NCBI RefSeq assembly: GCF_000829055.1
Contig: NZ_AP012544.1
Span: 2,294,001-2,358,000 of the forward strand
Length of the DNA stretch: 64,000 nucleotides
Origin: Lacticaseibacillus casei DSM 20011 = JCM 1134 = ATCC 393
GTDB lineage: Bacteria > Bacillota > Bacilli > Lactobacillales > Lactobacillaceae
Reading direction: 5' to 3'
Positions 6,992-16,401 of this stretch are shown here, one piece after another. Positions within the stretch are counted from its first letter, which is position 1. Every line of letters starts with the position of its first letter. The notes under the pieces were generated by a model. It searched no databases and was not told the DNA's origin. It saw only the letters and a list, made by a program, of their open reading frames with translations. The translations under genes and the position numbers were made by a program.

Positions 6992-9709
6992 ATGGAAGAA
7001 GTTCCTGACGCGCAACCGCCCGCCACGGCGCACAGTATCAAGGATCTGCAGCAGCAGTTGCAGGTCCCATCCCTTGACCACGGTCTCTCCAAAGCTGAGG
7101 CCGCTGAACGTTTAAAAGTTAATGGCCCGAACGCCATTGAATCGCATCCGACGCCAAAATGGCTGATTTTTCTGCGACAGTTTAACAACCTGATCATTTA
7201 TATTCTGATGATTGCCGCAATTTTGACCACGATTATTGGTGATGTCACCGATACTTCAGTCATTGTTTTGGTGATTATCGTCAACGCGATCATCGGCTAC
7301 TATCAGGAAAGCAACGCCAGCGACTCGCTTGAGAAAATCAAAAAAATGCTGGCGCCTGAAGCCACTGTCTATCGGGACGGTGAGCGTCTCGACATCCCCA
7401 GTGCGGATTTAGTGGTTGGCGATGTTGTGTTCTTAGAAGCCGGCGACAATGTACCTGCCGACTTGCGCCTCGTTGATATCGACAACCTCACCATTCAAGA
7501 AGCCGTCTTGACCGGTGAGGCTAATTCTGTCATTAAGACCACTGCCACGCTGCCGGCTGATACGCCGCTTGCCGATCAAAGCAATATGGCTTTTGCTTCG
7601 ACAGCCGTTGCAGGTGGTAGCGGCATCGGGATCGTGGTCGCCACTGGCCACGACACGGAATTCGGTAAAATTTCCCAAGCCGTCTCCGATGTTCGAAAGG
7701 GCCGCTCCCCGATGATGCGTGAAATTGATGGCATCGGGAAAGGCATTTCATATGCGATCATCGCCGCGGCGGTTCTGCTCTTCATTTTTGGCCTGATCAT
7801 CGGCAAGTACAGTCTGCCTGTATTGGCACTCGCCATTGTCACGATGGTCGTCGGCTCGATGCCAGAAGGCTTGCCGGCCACCACCTCCGTCATCTTGGCT
7901 ATGGGCGTTTCCAACATGGCCAAAAAGCAGCACGTCATCGTCAAAACCTTACCAGCCGCCGAGACTTTGGGTTCCGTTGATGTCATCTGTACCGATAAGA
8001 CCGGCACGCTGACCAAAAACGAAATGACCATTACCACCATTGTCACGCCAAAGGCCACCTATGAGGTCAGCGGTTCGGGTTACACGCCGAAAGGAACCTT
8101 TACCCTTGCAGGCAAACCGATTGAGCCAACCGCCCATCCAGATTTAATTGCTTTGCTGACGGCCGGTTTTGAAGCGAACGACACCGAGCTGCATCAAGAA
8201 GACGGCCGGTATGTGATCAACGGCGAGCCCACTGATGGCGCTTTTCTCACTGCCTATTACAAAGTCTTTAAAAAGGATCCGGACAACACCGAACGCGATT
8301 TAATGCCGTTTGATTCCAACAATCGCTATATGGCCAAGTTGGCAAAGTGTGCTGACGGGAAAACCCGCTTATTCGTCAAAGGATCGCCGGAGAGGCTACT
8401 GCCCTTAGTGGTAACTGCTCATCCGGATTTCGACACCGACTATTATTTAAAGTTAACCAGTCAATTCAGTGTTCAAGGCCAGCGCGTGATTGCCGTAGCC
8501 GAAAGCATCGTCGAGCCTGACACCACCGAGATCACTCCGGCTCTTTTAGAACAAGGGCTTGATTTTCTGGGGCTCACCGCGATCATTGATCCGCCGCGTG
8601 AATCGGTCACCTCCGCGATCAAACAAATGCGGCGCGCGGGCGTTAAAGTCAAAATGATTACCGGTGATCATCCAGAAACTGCGCTGGCAATTGCACAGAA
8701 ACTGGACATGGCCGATTCTCCGAAAGCCATCACCGGCGCCCAGTTAGCCGCACTATCAGATGACCAACGGCAACGGGCCATTCTGGACACCGATGTTTTT
8801 GCGCGAACCACGCCAAAAGATAAACTAACGATTGTGACCGCCTTACAGGATGCCGGCAACGTCACTGCCATGGTTGGCGACGGCGTCAATGATGCACCGG
8901 CTCTTAAAAAGTCCGATGTCGGCGTTGCTATGGGCCAATCCGGAACCGATGTCGCCAAAGATGCGGCCGACATGGTTCTGACCGACGATCGCTTTGCCCG
9001 CATGGAAACGGCGATTGCCCAAGGCCGCCGTATTTACCAAAATATCAAGAAAAGTATTCTGTTCCTGCTGCCGACATCGTTTGCGGAAGGCTTGGTGATC
9101 GTGTTCACCATTCTGACGCAACAAGCCATGCCTTTGCGTGCCAGCCAACTATTGTGGATTAACATGGTCAGCGCGATTACCATCCAATTTGTCTTCATCT
9201 TCGAACCCGCCGAAGCCGGCACGATGGATCGTCCGCCGCGAAAGAAGAATGCTTCGATGATGCACAAGCACGATGTTTTCCAGATTGCGTATGTCGCCAT
9301 GATGATCGCCGGTATCGGACTGTGGGCGTTTGATTGGTTGACTGCCAACCATTTGACCGACCGCGTAACTGCCAGCACCATGATGGTCAACATGATTGTC
9401 TTGGGTAAAATCTTTTACCTCTTCAACATCCGCACAAACACCTTGGCGCTTTCCAAGAACTTCTTCAGTAACCCTATGGCGTTTGTCATCATCGCGGTCA
9501 TGTTGGCTCTCCAATGCTTCTTGACTTACGTACCGTTTATGCAGGATATTTTCCAGACCGCACCTATGTCTTGGCGCGAATGGGGGTTGGCAGTTGCGGC
9601 CGGGTCTATCATCCTGATCGTCACGGAAATTGACAAAATCATTCGCATCCGTTGGGACCGGCTACATGGCCACGGTGCCTTTCCTTCTGTTTCCAAAACC
9701 AATGAATAA
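6992..9709 (+). CDS. P-type cation-transporting ATPase (P2 type, Ca2+/Mn2+-like)
   Basis: 905 residues, ten predicted membrane helices. Landmarks in order: N-terminal cation-ATPase domain; actuator loop LTGEA near 173-177; PEGLP at 291-295 in helix 4; phosphorylation motif DKTGT with Asp335; TGDHPETA and MVGDGVNDAPA in the hinge/phosphorylation domain; then a C-terminal helix bundle. This is the P2 architecture of Ca2+ pumps, some of which export Mn2+. Ahead of PEGLP is GSM rather than the VAAI of typical Ca2+ pumps, so the cation is uncertain. Being divergent from mntH makes manganese export an attractive inference, not a demonstrated one. ATG at 6992 is preceded by GAGGAA; a terminator follows. 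Confidence 0.9.
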   Translation: MEEVPDAQPPATAHSIKDLQQQLQVPSLDHGLSKAEAAERLKVNGPNAIESHPTPKWLIFLRQFNNLIIYILMIAAILTTIIGDVTDTSVIVLVIIVNAIIGYYQESNASDSLEKIKKMLAPEATVYRDGERLDIPSADLVVGDVVFLEAGDNVPADLRLVDIDNLTIQEAVLTGEANSVIKTTATLPADTPLADQSNMAFASTAVAGGSGIGIVVATGHDTEFGKISQAVSDVRKGRSPMMREIDGIGKGISYAIIAAAVLLFIFGLIIGKYSLPVLALAIVTMVVGSMPEGLPATTSVILAMGVSNMAKKQHVIVKTLPAAETLGSVDVICTDKTGTLTKNEMTITTIVTPKATYEVSGSGYTPKGTFTLAGKPIEPTAHPDLIALLTAGFEANDTELHQEDGRYVINGEPTDGAFLTAYYKVFKKDPDNTERDLMPFDSNNRYMAKLAKCADGKTRLFVKGSPERLLPLVVTAHPDFDTDYYLKLTSQFSVQGQRVIAVAESIVEPDTTEITPALLEQGLDFLGLTAIIDPPRESVTSAIKQMRRAGVKVKMITGDHPETALAIAQKLDMADSPKAITGAQLAALSDDQRQRAILDTDVFARTTPKDKLTIVTALQDAGNVTAMVGDGVNDAPALKKSDVGVAMGQSGTDVAKDAADMVLTDDRFARMETAIAQGRRIYQNIKKSILFLLPTSFAEGLVIVFTILTQQAMPLRASQLLWINMVSAITIQFVFIFEPAEAGTMDRPPRKKNASMMHKHDVFQIAYVAMMIAGIGLWAFDWLTANHLTDRVTASTMMVNMIVLGKIFYLFNIRTNTLALSKNFFSNPMAFVIIAVMLALQCFLTYVPFMQDIFQTAPMSWREWGLAVAAGSIILIVTEIDKIIRIRWDRLHGHGAFPSVSKTNE

Positions 9710-9801
9710 TGTTCGGTTGACCTAAACTTTTTCTTTTCTTTTTGCGATAACAATGGTAATAATATAAGTAAGGCTTCCCTAACAAACCTTATGCGTATTC
9801 A

Positions 9802-9850
9802 GAAAACCCGACAAGTTGGTTCCTTATCCCCCGACTTAGCGGGTTTTTTG
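9802..9850 (+). terminator. Terminator of the P-type ATPase gene
   Basis: AAAACCCG pairs with CGGGTTTT, with an inner pairing of CAAGT with ACTTG, followed by a T6 run. Confidence 0.8.
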
Positions 9851-9997
9851 AGCGCTTTTTTCTTTTCAGTACCAGTGACGAGGTTGAGCACATCCGCATC
9901 GTGTCACCAAAAAATATTTCAGGCAATCCTAAATTCGGTCTTTTAAATAAAAATACAGCTGGTATACTGTAGGTGAAAAGAAGAGGAGCTGATCGTT

Positions 9998-10363
9998 TTG
10001 AAATTGTACCAAGGTCTCACGCAAGTCCAAATTAACGAAGAATTTGCTGGTGAAGCAAGTGGCTATAAGATTACCACGACCCTTGATAAACCGCTGAACT
10101 ACGAGCCAACGATTTTGTATCAGTATTTGGATACCGTTTTAAGGCCAGGCAGCCGGCATGACCAAAATAATTTGCGTTATGTGACTGACCCAGCGTTCAT
10201 CGGGGAAAATTTCGATTATCAAAGCGTTCCTTTCACCTCGCATATGACTGATTTCGATGAAAAAATGGCATTTGCACGCAAACTGGTTGCCGACCTCAAC
10301 CGTCATTTGTCAGTCAACATTAAACCGGCCGACGCGGAAATCGAGTTGGTTTTTGTTGACTGA
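9998..10363 (+). CDS. Unrecognised small protein
   Basis: 121 residues, acidic, with no signal peptide or membrane segment and no motif that I recognise. Start is a TTG at 9998 supported by AGAGGAG ten bases upstream; no in-frame ATG fits better. A possible -10 (TATACT, 9963-9968) lies just ahead with a weak -35. It stands alone between the ATPase terminator and a bidirectional terminator now split by an insertion sequence. That insertion lies about 110 bases beyond the stop and does not disrupt the gene. Function unknown. Confidence 0.75.
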   Translation: MKLYQGLTQVQINEEFAGEASGYKITTTLDKPLNYEPTILYQYLDTVLRPGSRHDQNNLRYVTDPAFIGENFDYQSVPFTSHMTDFDEKMAFARKLVADLNRHLSVNIKPADAEIELVFVD

Positions 10364-10474
10364 AGCAACCGCGTTACCTCCTTTCCTAGTCGCATCACGG
10401 CTTCTCTCCTGATCACTGCGGCTAAGTCATTAAGTCAAGCAGCTTAGTTGCAACAAAACACCGCCTAACTTTTT

Positions 10475-11737
10475 TCGTAAATTGCAAGAACAAGTTAGCC
10501 AGTCGTTGAAGGACAATCCCAGAACAGGCCGTTATCAAATAGAAGTTGTGGCGCTAGAGAGACTACTGGGCCATGCGGCGAACGCGCCGAGCTTCGGCCT
10601 CAAAGTTTTGCTGGGGTGTGCAGTAGCCCTGTTGTTTGCGAGGCAACTGATTCAAGCGGTCTTGCGTGGCCTGCACTTGACTAGGGCTAATGTCATCTAG
10701 GGACATGCCCTTAGGGAAGTCCTGGCGGATCATCCGGTTATGTGCCTCGTTGGTGCCACGGTCGCAGGACGTGTAAGGATGGGCGTAGAAGATCTCAGTT
10801 TCCGTCCCAGCAAAAGCAGTATTTAAGGCGGTGAACTCGGGTCCGTTGTCGGCTGTGATGGTCTTGATGCAAGCTCCCCATTCGCGCTTGATTCCACGCA
10901 ATGCATAGCTCACAGAGTCTGCATCTCGTCCTTCGATCAAGCGGAGAAGTTGGCAACGGGTCTTGCGCTCAATCAGAGTCAAGATGACGCTCTCCTTGCC
11001 ATTGCGTTTACCGACAATGGTATCCATCTCCCAGTGACCGAACTGCCTGCGTCGTTCAACGACCTTAGGCCGTTCCTCGATACTGCGGCCAGCCAGGCGC
11101 TTAGCCTTGGTGTGGTGCTGGTGAGAGGTCTTCCGCTTAGTCTTCTCCAACAGGTCGATATTTCGAATCTCTAGGCGTTGGTCGTCAATGTACTGGTACA
11201 AAGTCGAGGCACAAACAAGCTCTTCAGGAGTAAACAGCTTGTGTCGCTTGGCATAGCCGATTGAAGCATCCGGCGACCATTTGTCCTGCTTAGCTCGCTG
11301 TACGTACCAGGCTAAGAAGACCTGTACGCTGGCGAACTTGTCAGGACGATGGCAGCTCAAGCGTGCAGTCTCGTAACGTGCCTGAGCAGCCTCTGGCAGG
11401 TATTGTCGATGGTAGACGCGCTTGCCATTACTCTTCTTGACCTGATCTACTGTACCTCGCTTGATTTCATTATTAATGGTCTGCGGGCAGACGCCAATTT
11501 CAGCAGCAATCCAACGATTGGACTTCCCAGCTTGGCGGAATCCGGCCACTTTTCCGCGCTCGAGTGATGTTAAGTGCTGACCTTTTTGGCGGTGTGTGCT
11601 ATCCTGTTTCTGCATCAAGACAATATCCTCTTCCATTGTTTGTGTAGGAACTTCAATGATACAGGATATCTGTTCTTGATGTTTTTTATTGTCCAAAAAA
11701 TTTTGAGACAGTGGCTAACTTGATTCTAAAATGCGCG
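10475..11737 (-). mobile_element. IS30-family insertion sequence (about 1.26 kb)
   Basis: The element contains one transposase gene on the minus strand. The ends share an imperfect inverted repeat of about 23 bp whose inner part AAGTTAGCCA is identical on both sides (10491-10500 and its complement near 11712-11721). A 12-bp direct repeat, GCCTAACTTTTT, flanks it at 10463-10474 and 11738-11749 and is the probable target duplication. The exact edges could shift by a base or two because of the T-run. The target is the stem-loop of a bidirectional terminator. Confidence 0.85.
10563..11696 (-). CDS. IS30-family transposase
   Basis: About 377 residues if the TTG at 11696 is used; in-frame ATG codons about 20 and 27 codons later are alternative starts. 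The N-terminal third has the helix-turn-helix of IS30 transposases (LTSLERGKVAGFRQAGKS, then IAAEIGVCPQTINNEIKRG). The catalytic DDE core is visible: Asp in HWEMDTIVG, Asp in TITADNGPEF, and Glu in RGTNEAHNRMIR. Length and domain order are complete, with no internal stop, so it is probably functional. The flanking genes are unaffected. Confidence 0.95.
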   Translation of the reverse strand: MDNKKHQEQISCIIEVPTQTMEEDIVLMQKQDSTHRQKGQHLTSLERGKVAGFRQAGKSNRWIAAEIGVCPQTINNEIKRGTVDQVKKSNGKRVYHRQYLPEAAQARYETARLSCHRPDKFASVQVFLAWYVQRAKQDKWSPDASIGYAKRHKLFTPEELVCASTLYQYIDDQRLEIRNIDLLEKTKRKTSHQHHTKAKRLAGRSIEERPKVVERRRQFGHWEMDTIVGKRNGKESVILTLIERKTRCQLLRLIEGRDADSVSYALRGIKREWGACIKTITADNGPEFTALNTAFAGTETEIFYAHPYTSCDRGTNEAHNRMIRQDFPKGMSLDDISPSQVQATQDRLNQLPRKQQGYCTPQQNFEAEARRVRRMAQ

Positions 11738-11770
11738 GCCTAACTTTTTCGGGTTAGGCGGCGTTTTGTT
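11738..11770. terminator. Right half of a bidirectional terminator split by the IS
   Basis: Without the IS and one target copy, AACAAAACACCGCCTAAC (10452-10469) and GTTAGGCGGCGTTTTGTT (11753-11770) would be 18-bp arms with one mismatch around a TTTTTCGG loop. The target duplication restores a short hairpin here (GCCTAAC with GTTAGGC), so terminator activity may survive. Confidence 0.75.
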
Positions 11771-11815
11771 CATACAGGTATGAAAATGTTTTTAAATCTA
11801 GGTTCTACAATACGT

Positions 11816-11868
11816 AAAGACGGCCTTCTTGCGCAGGGATGTTACCCTCGTGAAAGGAAGCCGTCTTT
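11816..11868 (-). terminator. Terminator of the MFS gene
   Basis: AAAGACGGC and GCCGTCTTT form the stem just past the MFS stop codon. Confidence 0.75.
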
Positions 11869-11874
11869 GTCGTC

Positions 11875-13245
11875 TTATTGCGCTTTTGCGACCGTTTTCG
11901 GCAACGTCAACGCCAGTAACAAGCCGATGAGTCCCACACCGGCAAAGACAGCAAAGGTGACAACGAACCCGCCAGCATTGCTGTGCAGCGCGGTTTGCAT
12001 GTTAGACAGAAGAACCGTTGCAAACATGACGCCCGCCGAACCGAACAGTTGCCGGGCGGTCGTGGTGACGGCGGTGCCATCCGCCACCAAGTCATTCGGC
12101 AAGGCGTTTGCACCAGCTGTCACTGATGGCATCATCACAAACGCATTACCGGCTTCCGTCGCCATCGCCAGCACGATAGCGCCGATTAACGGTAGGTGGT
12201 GGGCAAAAATAGCCAGCAAGCCAAAGCCGCCGGTAATCAGAACCATCCCGATCATCGCAACCAGGCGCGGCCCAAAGCGATCAAGTAGCCGACCGCTAAC
12301 CGGGTTAAGCAGACTCAGTAAAACCGCTGCCGGAACCAAGGACAGTCCCGAAACCAGTGGCGACAAACCTAACAGCGTCTGAAAATACAGCGGCATTAGA
12401 ATCGTCGTGACAATTAACCCGATATAGGAAATGCCGGTTAAGAACACCGCTTTGGTAAACATTCCGGTCGCAAACACGCGCATTTGCAGCATCGGTGGCT
12501 GCCGGTTTAACTGTCGGACCACGAAAATGCCTGCCGCTAAAACGCCTAGAATCAACAGGCCAACAACTCCGGCATGTAAGCCTTGTTTTGACCAAGCGCT
12601 CAAAGCGTACAACAGGATTGGAAAACTAGCAGACAAAATAAACGAAACCCAGTCCAATCGGGTTGGCGCCATCGGCATCACCGAAGCAATCGTCACCGTC
12701 GAAACTGCCAGTACCAACAGTGACACGATCAGGAAGAACAAAAACAGTGCCTGCCACGGGAACCACGTCAACAAGACGCCGGAAATAATCGGACCGACTG
12801 CCAACGCTGAGCCCATTACCAAGCCGGCGGTGCCCATCACTTTGCCACGCTCCGAATGCGGCGTAATCGTTAGCAAGACGGTCTGGAAACTGGGGAAAAT
12901 TATCCCGACAGCAACTGCCTCAAGCAACCGCCCGATCATCAAAACGGTAAAATTCGGCGCCCAGATACATAGCCCGGTCCCGATCGCAAAAATCAGTTCA
13001 ATCGCCTGAAATAACCGTTGAAACGGAACGTTATGCAAAAGCCACGGGCTAACCGGAATCATTAACGTCATCACCAGCATAAAACCGGTTGTCAGCCACG
13101 CGACCGTATCCGCGCCTAGGCCAAATGCCTTCATAAACGCCGGATACGCGGTACTCAAAGAAGACTGCGAAATTGACATCGAGAACGTTCCTGTCAGCAA
13201 AGTTGCCACAAACGCACCGCGATGTCTTATCGTTGAAACACTCAT
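11875..13245 (-). CDS. MFS drug exporter (EmrB/QacA-like)
   Basis: 456 residues with about 13-14 hydrophobic helices. The motif C region of drug antiporters is recognisable in helix 5 (GSALAVGPIISG), and SSLSTAYPAF in helix 1 matches the usual motif D1 region of DHA2 exporters. It probably exports small toxic molecules by proton antiport across the cytoplasmic membrane; the substrate is unknown. The ribosome site before ATG 13245 is weak. The multicopper oxidase gene ends 36 bases upstream on the same strand, so the two may be transcribed together. Confidence 0.88.
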   Translation of the reverse strand: MSVSTIRHRGAFVATLLTGTFSMSISQSSLSTAYPAFMKAFGLGADTVAWLTTGFMLVMTLMIPVSPWLLHNVPFQRLFQAIELIFAIGTGLCIWAPNFTVLMIGRLLEAVAVGIIFPSFQTVLLTITPHSERGKVMGTAGLVMGSALAVGPIISGVLLTWFPWQALFLFFLIVSLLVLAVSTVTIASVMPMAPTRLDWVSFILSASFPILLYALSAWSKQGLHAGVVGLLILGVLAAGIFVVRQLNRQPPMLQMRVFATGMFTKAVFLTGISYIGLIVTTILMPLYFQTLLGLSPLVSGLSLVPAAVLLSLLNPVSGRLLDRFGPRLVAMIGMVLITGGFGLLAIFAHHLPLIGAIVLAMATEAGNAFVMMPSVTAGANALPNDLVADGTAVTTTARQLFGSAGVMFATVLLSNMQTALHSNAGGFVVTFAVFAGVGLIGLLLALTLPKTVAKAQ

Positions 13246-13280
13246 AACATCATCGATTTCTATTTAGTATGGTTGGAGCC

Positions 13281-14813
13281 TCACATTTTCATGCCCATTT
13301 TTTCATAGGACTGCATACCGCCCATCCATAATTCAGATGGCTTGACGCCGCGCTCTTTTGCCAACGCCTTCATCAACGTATCCATGTCCATCAACTTATA
13401 TTCCTGTTTTGGCTTATTCGGATCAAACGTTTCGATTTGCGCCATCATGCCGCCATCTTCATGCTCGAGGATGTGGCAGTGATACATGTAAACGCCGGGC
13501 AAATCAAACCGAACCAGTAGCCGAACCGTTTCACCTGGGTTAACGCCAATGGTATCTTTGTAGCCATGCTCATTCGGATAAGGTGCGTGACCGTTACGTG
13601 ACAGAACCAAAAATTGTGTGCCATGCACATGGAACGGGTGAACCATACCCGGTGCCTCATTGCTGTTAGTGACATCCCAATACTGGGCCTTGCCAATCGG
13701 TTGAGTAGCGTCAATTCGCTGCATTTCAAATTTCTTGCCGTCAATGGCGACACTTTCATCCATGCCCTGCATGACCACATGCCGAATTGGCAAAGCAGGA
13801 TCCACTGCCAGCGCATTCACGGTGAATAACTTATCCGGCAACTGGGTGTGATCCGGCTCAAATGCATGAATCCGGAACTTTAAGATTGGCACGTCATCCG
13901 TGAACAGAGTCACCTCGTCGCCTTCATGATACTGACCAAAATCAACGATGACTTCATCCCGTTCAGCACAGGTCATCATCAAATGGGTCAATGAAACTGG
14001 CTCAGGCAATAATGAACCATCCCCGCCAATCTGGGTAAATGGCAGATCATCGGAAAAATGCAGACGCCATTCACGACGATTGGCACCGTTCAAAAAGCGT
14101 AACCGAACTTTTTGCGTCGTGACGTCAAAATAAGGATTAACTGTCCCGTTGATCATAACAGTCGGGCCGGCAATCCCATCAGGATCATAATCAGCGCGGT
14201 AATCCCACTGATTGTTCTCATGAAAGCGCCGATCCTGCAAAATGACCGGAATGTCATCCACGCCATAATTCCGTGGCAATGGCAGACGCTCCTCATGGTC
14301 ATCTTTGACAATGACCATCGCCGCTAGTCCATGCCATACCTGCTCCGCCGTTTCCGGGCACGGATGGGCGTGCAGCCACAGCGTCGTAGCCGGTTGATCC
14401 AGCGTGAAATCAATTTGCTTACTTTCACCAGGATAAACCGGCGCGTGACAGCCGCCGTCCACATAAGGGCCACTCACATCGGCCCCATGCCAATGAAACG
14501 TTGTTACTTCAGGCAACGCATTTTTCAACGTCACGTGAACGTGCTGACCACGACGATAAACAATGGTCTGCCCCAACAAGCTGGCATTGTATCCCCAAGT
14601 TTTGGTCTTGGGTCCCGGCAGCAGTTGCGTCTCACCCGCTTCTGCCGTGACTGTGTAATAAACATCAGTTGCCGTCTCTTTGTCAGGCTTCAACAAAGGC
14701 GGTACGTTCAAGGGTTTGGCTGGCGCATCGCTTACCTCAAGCGGCACATAGCCGCCATCATGCAAGTCAAACGCCGGCTCATCAAAGAAATAGTCGGTAT
14801 AGGTTTTCATCAT
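13281..14813 (-). CDS. Multicopper oxidase
   Basis: About 510 residues, three cupredoxin-like domains. The copper ligands are present: HWHG near residue 108 and LHAHP near 148 in domain 1, and HPFHVHGTQF plus YHCHILEHEDGGM in the last domain. Together these make the type 1, 2 and 3 copper sites. There is no Sec or Tat signal, so it is a cytoplasmic member of the CotA/bilirubin-oxidase-like branch. I chose ATG 14813 because AAGGGGGGA lies right upstream; a longer start at 14858 has no ribosome site. Likely roles are copper or manganese oxidation or general oxidative protection. The divergent neighbour is a small His/Met-rich membrane protein, in line with metal handling. Confidence 0.93.
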   Translation of the reverse strand: MMKTYTDYFFDEPAFDLHDGGYVPLEVSDAPAKPLNVPPLLKPDKETATDVYYTVTAEAGETQLLPGPKTKTWGYNASLLGQTIVYRRGQHVHVTLKNALPEVTTFHWHGADVSGPYVDGGCHAPVYPGESKQIDFTLDQPATTLWLHAHPCPETAEQVWHGLAAMVIVKDDHEERLPLPRNYGVDDIPVILQDRRFHENNQWDYRADYDPDGIAGPTVMINGTVNPYFDVTTQKVRLRFLNGANRREWRLHFSDDLPFTQIGGDGSLLPEPVSLTHLMMTCAERDEVIVDFGQYHEGDEVTLFTDDVPILKFRIHAFEPDHTQLPDKLFTVNALAVDPALPIRHVVMQGMDESVAIDGKKFEMQRIDATQPIGKAQYWDVTNSNEAPGMVHPFHVHGTQFLVLSRNGHAPYPNEHGYKDTIGVNPGETVRLLVRFDLPGVYMYHCHILEHEDGGMMAQIETFDPNKPKQEYKLMDMDTLMKALAKERGVKPSELWMGGMQSYEKMGMKM

Positions 14814-14942
14814 CGGTCCCCCCTTAATTTGAATTTTAGCACTTTTTAGGGTTGCCATAAATACAATTTAGAATTAATCTAAACTAGGCGCGTATCCATC
14901 AGCGCCGTTTGGGGAACTTTTTTGAAAAAGGAGGAAATGAAC

Positions 14943-15143
14943 ATGCAAACAATGTCAAAGTCAATGGGCTGGTTCATGCTGGCCCTCAATGTCGTGTTGC
15001 TGGTGCTAATTGCTACCATGCACAACATGGCTGCGATGTGGTTAATGGGTATTATCATGTCGCTTGATGCCATCTCGGGGTTAATCTCAGCCTATCACGC
15101 TGACCGCGAAACGCATCATCAAGGCCACGCTCCGCAACATTAA
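14943..15143 (+). CDS. Small membrane protein with His-rich tail
   Basis: 66 residues: a Met-rich N-terminus, two hydrophobic helices, and a C-terminal tail with six His in the last 15 residues (HADRETHHQGHAPQH). ATG 14943 is chosen because AAGGAGG ends eight bases upstream; the ATG six bases earlier is too close. I do not recognise a named family. The Met/His content and the place between a multicopper oxidase and a metal exporter/sensor pair suggest a metal-related role, which is an inference. Confidence 0.75.
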   Translation: MQTMSKSMGWFMLALNVVLLVLIATMHNMAAMWLMGIIMSLDAISGLISAYHADRETHHQGHAPQH

Positions 15144-15266
15144 TGTGCCCAACCAGCTGTCCGATTTCGACCATCGATGAACCCCTCAATCAGTTATATA
15201 TGTTGACACATACATATGTTAAATGCATCATGTGTTAGCAATCAAGATGAACCAGGGGGGATGAGC

Positions 15267-15896
15267 ATGCAGCCACTTTCCATTACGAAAAAGCATGATA
15301 TGACCGCAGCCCTTCGGGTTGAATACTTCTCGACGGCTTGGATGGCTTTTGAATTCATCATCGGTTTATGGTCAGGTCTTCAAGCCGGTTCGATTCTATT
15401 AATCGCGTTTGGGCTAGATAGTTTTCTTGAAATCATTTCAGGAGCAACCTTAATCTGGCGACTTAAAAAAGAAAACAGCGGCGCACCCGCAGCCGTTGTA
15501 GCCGAGGCTGAACGGCGCTCGAGTCTTGTGGTCGGCAGCGTTTTGCTACTGCTGAGTCTTTATGTGATCGGTGTTTCCGGCTTCAACCTTGTGACCCATG
15601 CTGCGGCCGAAAGCAGCTTTAGCGGGATTGGAATTGCCATTGCCTCTGTGTTGTTGATGCCGATTCTGACGTTGAAAAAACGCCATCTTGGCCAAAAGCT
15701 GGCTTCTGCAGCATTAGTCGAAGACGGCATGTGCAACATCACCTGTGCGTATATGGCCGCTACGGTTTTGCTTGGCAGTTTGTTAACCTGGCTGCTTAAT
15801 TGGTGGTGGGCTGATTCAGTGGCTGCCTTGATTCTGGTTTACTTTGTTGCGAGTGAAGGTTGGGAAAGCCTACAAACGGGATTAGACCGTGATTGA
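15267..15896 (+). CDS. CDF-like cation efflux transporter
   Basis: About 209 residues with five to six hydrophobic helices and the layout of a cation diffusion facilitator, but without the long C-terminal cytoplasmic domain. Acidic residues sit where the family's metal site lies: Asp and Glu in AFGLDSFLEI (helix 2) and Asp in LVEDGMCNITC (helix 5). The usual His of that site is absent and two Cys are near, which may change metal choice. ATG 15267 follows AGGGGGG by six bases. The upstream region holds TTGACA overlapping an ATATG-rich imperfect dyad (15195-15220), a possible site for the SmtB-like regulator encoded downstream. Confidence 0.82.
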   Translation: MQPLSITKKHDMTAALRVEYFSTAWMAFEFIIGLWSGLQAGSILLIAFGLDSFLEIISGATLIWRLKKENSGAPAAVVAEAERRSSLVVGSVLLLLSLYVIGVSGFNLVTHAAAESSFSGIGIAIASVLLMPILTLKKRHLGQKLASAALVEDGMCNITCAYMAATVLLGSLLTWLLNWWWADSVAALILVYFVASEGWESLQTGLDRD

Positions 15897-16025
15897 ATTC
15901 ATGGTTCATTACCACCTCGAATCAAAATGACCTTAAAGTAACATGCCTTGAATGTTAAGACATCTTGCTTTAAGGTCGTTTTATATTCAAAAAACAATCC
16001 GCCAAACCCATTTCAGAAAAGAGCG

Positions 16026-16367
16026 ATGACATTTATGACTGCCAACTCGTTAAAATTAGTCGAATCAGCTAAGCTTGCTGAAGCCGAACGCATTTTTAAG
16101 CTGCTGAGCAACCCGATCCGACTACAGATGTTGAAGTTACTCGAACAGCGGGAACTCAACGTCAGCAAGCTCGGCGACTTATTGGGGCTCGAACAATCGG
16201 TTGTCTCCCATCAGCTGGCACTCCTGCGTAAGCATCAGCTGGTCAGCGCCAAGCGAGTGGGCAAGGCGAATTACTACCGCTTGGACGATCCTCACATTAT
16301 CACGGTGATCGACGCCATGCTCGCCCACGCCGACCACGTCGCCCGTGGTAAACGACATGGTGAGTAA
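16026..16367 (+). CDS. ArsR/SmtB-family metal sensor with CzrA-type alpha-5 site
   Basis: About 113 residues. It has a winged helix-turn-helix ([14 protein letters not shown], then [17 protein letters not shown]), the ArsR/SmtB DNA-binding core. The C-terminal helix carries DPH followed by ten residues, then HADH, that is Asp-x-His-x10-His-x2-His. This is exactly the alpha-5 Zn2+/Co2+ site of CzrA and SmtB, so the protein should be a zinc-type derepressor. It likely controls the CDF exporter gene just upstream and itself. ATG 16026 has AAAAGAG upstream; ATG 16035 is the alternative. Confidence 0.9.
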   Translation: MTFMTANSLKLVESAKLAEAERIFKLLSNPIRLQMLKLLEQRELNVSKLGDLLGLEQSVVSHQLALLRKHQLVSAKRVGKANYYRLDDPHIITVIDAMLAHADHVARGKRHGE

Positions 16368-16401
16368 CAACACGCGTAGCAAGGCCCCCTTATGCCAACT
16401 A

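Noticed and set aside
9771..9795. A further TTAGG-N4-CCTAA box downstream of the P-type ATPase
   Set aside because: GGCTTCCCTAAC matches only one half and lies in a terminator region with no promoter.
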